A stretch of 7,109 nucleotides of DNA from BS750m-G62 sp964577175 (GTDB lineage: Bacteria; Planctomycetota; Phycisphaerae; FEN-1346), in NCBI GenBank assembly GCA_964577175.1, contig CAZNYC010000173.1, forward strand, positions 1 to 7,109. Direction: 5' to 3'. The position numbers were made by a program, and so were the translations under genes. The stretch's first letter is position 1. Every line of letters begins with the position of its first letter. Positions 6,006 to 7,109 of the stretch are shown here, piece by piece. The notes beneath the pieces were generated by a model that saw only the letters and a program-made list of their open reading frames with translations, was not told the DNA's origin and made no database searches.

Positions 6006-7012
6006 CGCTCGCGGTGGCCTTGCCGAACTGGGTGGGCGACGCCGTCATGGCCACCCCCACCCTCCGGGCGCTGCGGCGCGGGTTTCCCGACGAACGGATC
6101 CTGGCCGTCCTCCGCCCGTACGTGCGGCCCGTCCTCGACCCGAACCCGTGGACGGATGCGTTCATCGAGACCCATAAGAGCGTGTTCGGCACGAACCGCG
6201 CGGCCTGGGCGCTTCGGCGCGAATCGCCGGACGTGGGCGTCCTGCTCCCGAACAGTTTCCGCAGCGCGGTCCTGATGCGCCTCGGCGGGGCGCGGCGGCG
6301 CATCGGCTACCGCCGGGGCGGGCGGGGCTGGCTTCTGACCGACGCCCTGGATCCCCCGCGCGACCGGCGCCGCTTCGTCCCCACGCCGCAGGTCACCTAT
6401 TACCTGGCCCTGGCGGAGGTGCTCGGCGCCCCGACGGACGACCGGCGGCTCCAACTGCAGACGACCCCGGCCGACGAAGCCGCCGCCGACGCCGCGTTCT
6501 CGGCCGCCCGCCTGGACCCGTCCCGGACACTCCTGCTCTGCCCCGGCTACGCGTTCGGGCCGTCGAAGGCGTGGCCGACCGCGTACTGGGCGGCGGCGGT
6601 CCGCGGCGCCCGCGACCGGTTCGACCTCGCCGCCGCCGTCCTCGCCGGGCCGAAGGAGGCCGACGTCGCCGGCGCCATCTGCGACGCATGCGACTGCGCC
6701 CCGCTGCACGAGGCCGGCCTGACGCTCGCCTCCGCACGGGCGGTGGTGCGGCGGGCGCGGGCGATGGTGACCGTCGACAGCGGCCTGCGGCACTATACGG
6801 CCGCGTTCGACCGGCCGGTCGTCGCCCTCTTCGGCCCCACGCACATCGGGTGGACCGAGACGTGGCACCCGAAGGAGGTCCGCCTCCAGGCGGTCGTGCC
6901 CTGCGGGCCGTGCCAGCAGCCCGTCTGCCCGACCGGGACGGGCGAGTGCATGGCGAAGATCGAGCCGGACGAGGTCCTCGACGCGCTCGGCGACGCGCTC
7001 GCGCGCGACTGA
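6002..7012 (+). CDS. waaF: Lipopolysaccharide heptosyltransferase, WaaF type (GT9)
   Basis: Transfers heptose from ADP-heptose to the LPS inner core at the cytoplasmic face of the inner membrane. The 336-aa length fits GT9 heptosyltransferases. Seen in order: PNWVGDAVMATPTLRALR at 8-25 with the conserved D13; LLPNSFRSA at 81-89; RRIGYRRGGRGWLLTD at 99-114; CPGYAFGPSKAWPTAYW at 180-196, the ADP-heptose-binding SKxWP motif with K189; TVDSGLRHYTAA at 257-267; ALFGPT at 275-280; and a Cys-rich end, CGPCQQPVCP at 301-310 with C316, typical of WaaF-like enzymes. Type II (waaF) rather than type I (waaC) is favoured by PNWVGD and the Cys-rich tail, but is not proven. The ATG overlaps the gmhB stop (ATGA) and GAGAGG lies five bases upstream. 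It uses the product of the three genes before it. Confidence 0.9.
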   Translation: MTLAVALPNWVGDAVMATPTLRALRRGFPDERILAVLRPYVRPVLDPNPWTDAFIETHKSVFGTNRAAWALRRESPDVGVLLPNSFRSAVLMRLGGARRRIGYRRGGRGWLLTDALDPPRDRRRFVPTPQVTYYLALAEVLGAPTDDRRLQLQTTPADEAAADAAFSAARLDPSRTLLLCPGYAFGPSKAWPTAYWAAAVRGARDRFDLAAAVLAGPKEADVAGAICDACDCAPLHEAGLTLASARAVVRRARAMVTVDSGLRHYTAAFDRPVVALFGPTHIGWTETWHPKEVRLQAVVPCGPCQQPVCPTGTGECMAKIEPDEVLDALGDALARD

Positions 7013-7025
7013 TCGCACAGGGACG

Positions 7026-7053
7026 GCGCGGTGGGTCTTCGCACCCACCGCGC
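7026..7053 (+). terminator. Strong hairpin after waaF, possible terminator
   Basis: GCGCGGTGGGT (7026-7036) pairs perfectly with ACCCACCGCGC (7043-7053) around a 6-base loop, 13 bases after the waaF stop. There is only a short TGTTT several bases downstream rather than a T-tract, so termination is plausible from stem strength and position but not certain. It may equally be a dispersed repeat. Confidence 0.55.
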
Positions 7054-7074
7054 GGAATCCTGTTTGGTGTGTGG

Positions 7075-7098
7075 CCCGGCCGGTCTTGCCCGGCCGGG
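7075..7098. repeat. Second hairpin in the 3' flank
   Basis: CCCGGCCGG (7075-7083) pairs with CCGGCCGGG (7090-7098) around TCTTGC. It has no T-tract. Like the first hairpin its loop region contains TCTT. It runs into GAGAGCACGGAT at the window end, whose last seven bases equal the first seven of the window. Confidence 0.5.
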
Positions 7099-7109
7099 AG
7101 AGCACGGAT

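Noticed and set aside
4919..7105. 728-codon open frame on the minus strand, with other long minus-strand frames at 2383-4083 and 4437-5963
   Set aside because: Shadows of GC-rich genes on the plus strand. The translations are Arg/Gly/Ala/His-rich without any recognisable domain and lie opposite clearly conserved enzymes.

Overview
The window is a short, very GC-rich stretch (around 70 % by eye) of a Gram-negative-type genome. It carries lipopolysaccharide genes in one orientation (+). Layout: lpxK (lipid A 4'-kinase), a deoxyhypusine-synthase-like gene, a cluster of palindromic repeats containing a 100-N scaffold gap, then hldE, gmhA, gmhB and a waaF-type heptosyltransferase, and finally two strong hairpins. 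The HldE N-terminal sequence, a zinc-ribbon/two-TM domain of a kind I associate with planctomycetes, and the repeat-rich DNA point to a planctomycete-like bacterium (Planctomycetota, perhaps Phycisphaerae), probably a metagenome assembly. This placement is inference, not a database result.

Region 1 (1-2164): lpxK and the DHS-like gene overlap by one base (TGATG) and are probably co-translated. LpxK phosphorylates the lipid A precursor. The DHS-like protein keeps the general DHS layout but lacks, in a by-eye alignment, both the catalytic lysine and the active-site histidine, so its role is unknown.

Region 2 (about 2147-2535): no gene. It holds copies of a roughly 43-bp element built around an 8-bp-stem hairpin, pieces of a different TGTCATTC-type element, and an N gap flanked by two identical 49-bp copies. 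One copy supplies the stop codon of the DHS-like gene.

Region 3 (2536-7012): hldE, gmhA, gmhB and waaF are packed with ATGA overlaps or a 9-base gap and form an operon. GmhA makes heptose 7-phosphate from sedoheptulose 7-phosphate, the HldE kinase half adds the 1-phosphate, GmhB removes the 7-phosphate, the HldE nucleotidyltransferase half makes ADP-heptose, and the heptosyltransferase puts heptose on the LPS core. The epimerase gene hldD is not in the window. GmhB is unusual: the same open frame continues through an acidic linker, partly made of repeat-like DNA, into a zinc ribbon and two membrane helices.

Region 4 (7013-7109): two GC-rich hairpins after waaF. The window ends in the same seven bases with which it begins, where another hairpin lies.

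The window is mainly a conventional heptose/lipid A locus. The points worth a second look are the DHS-like protein, the GmhB extension and the repeats that invade gene ends and a linker.
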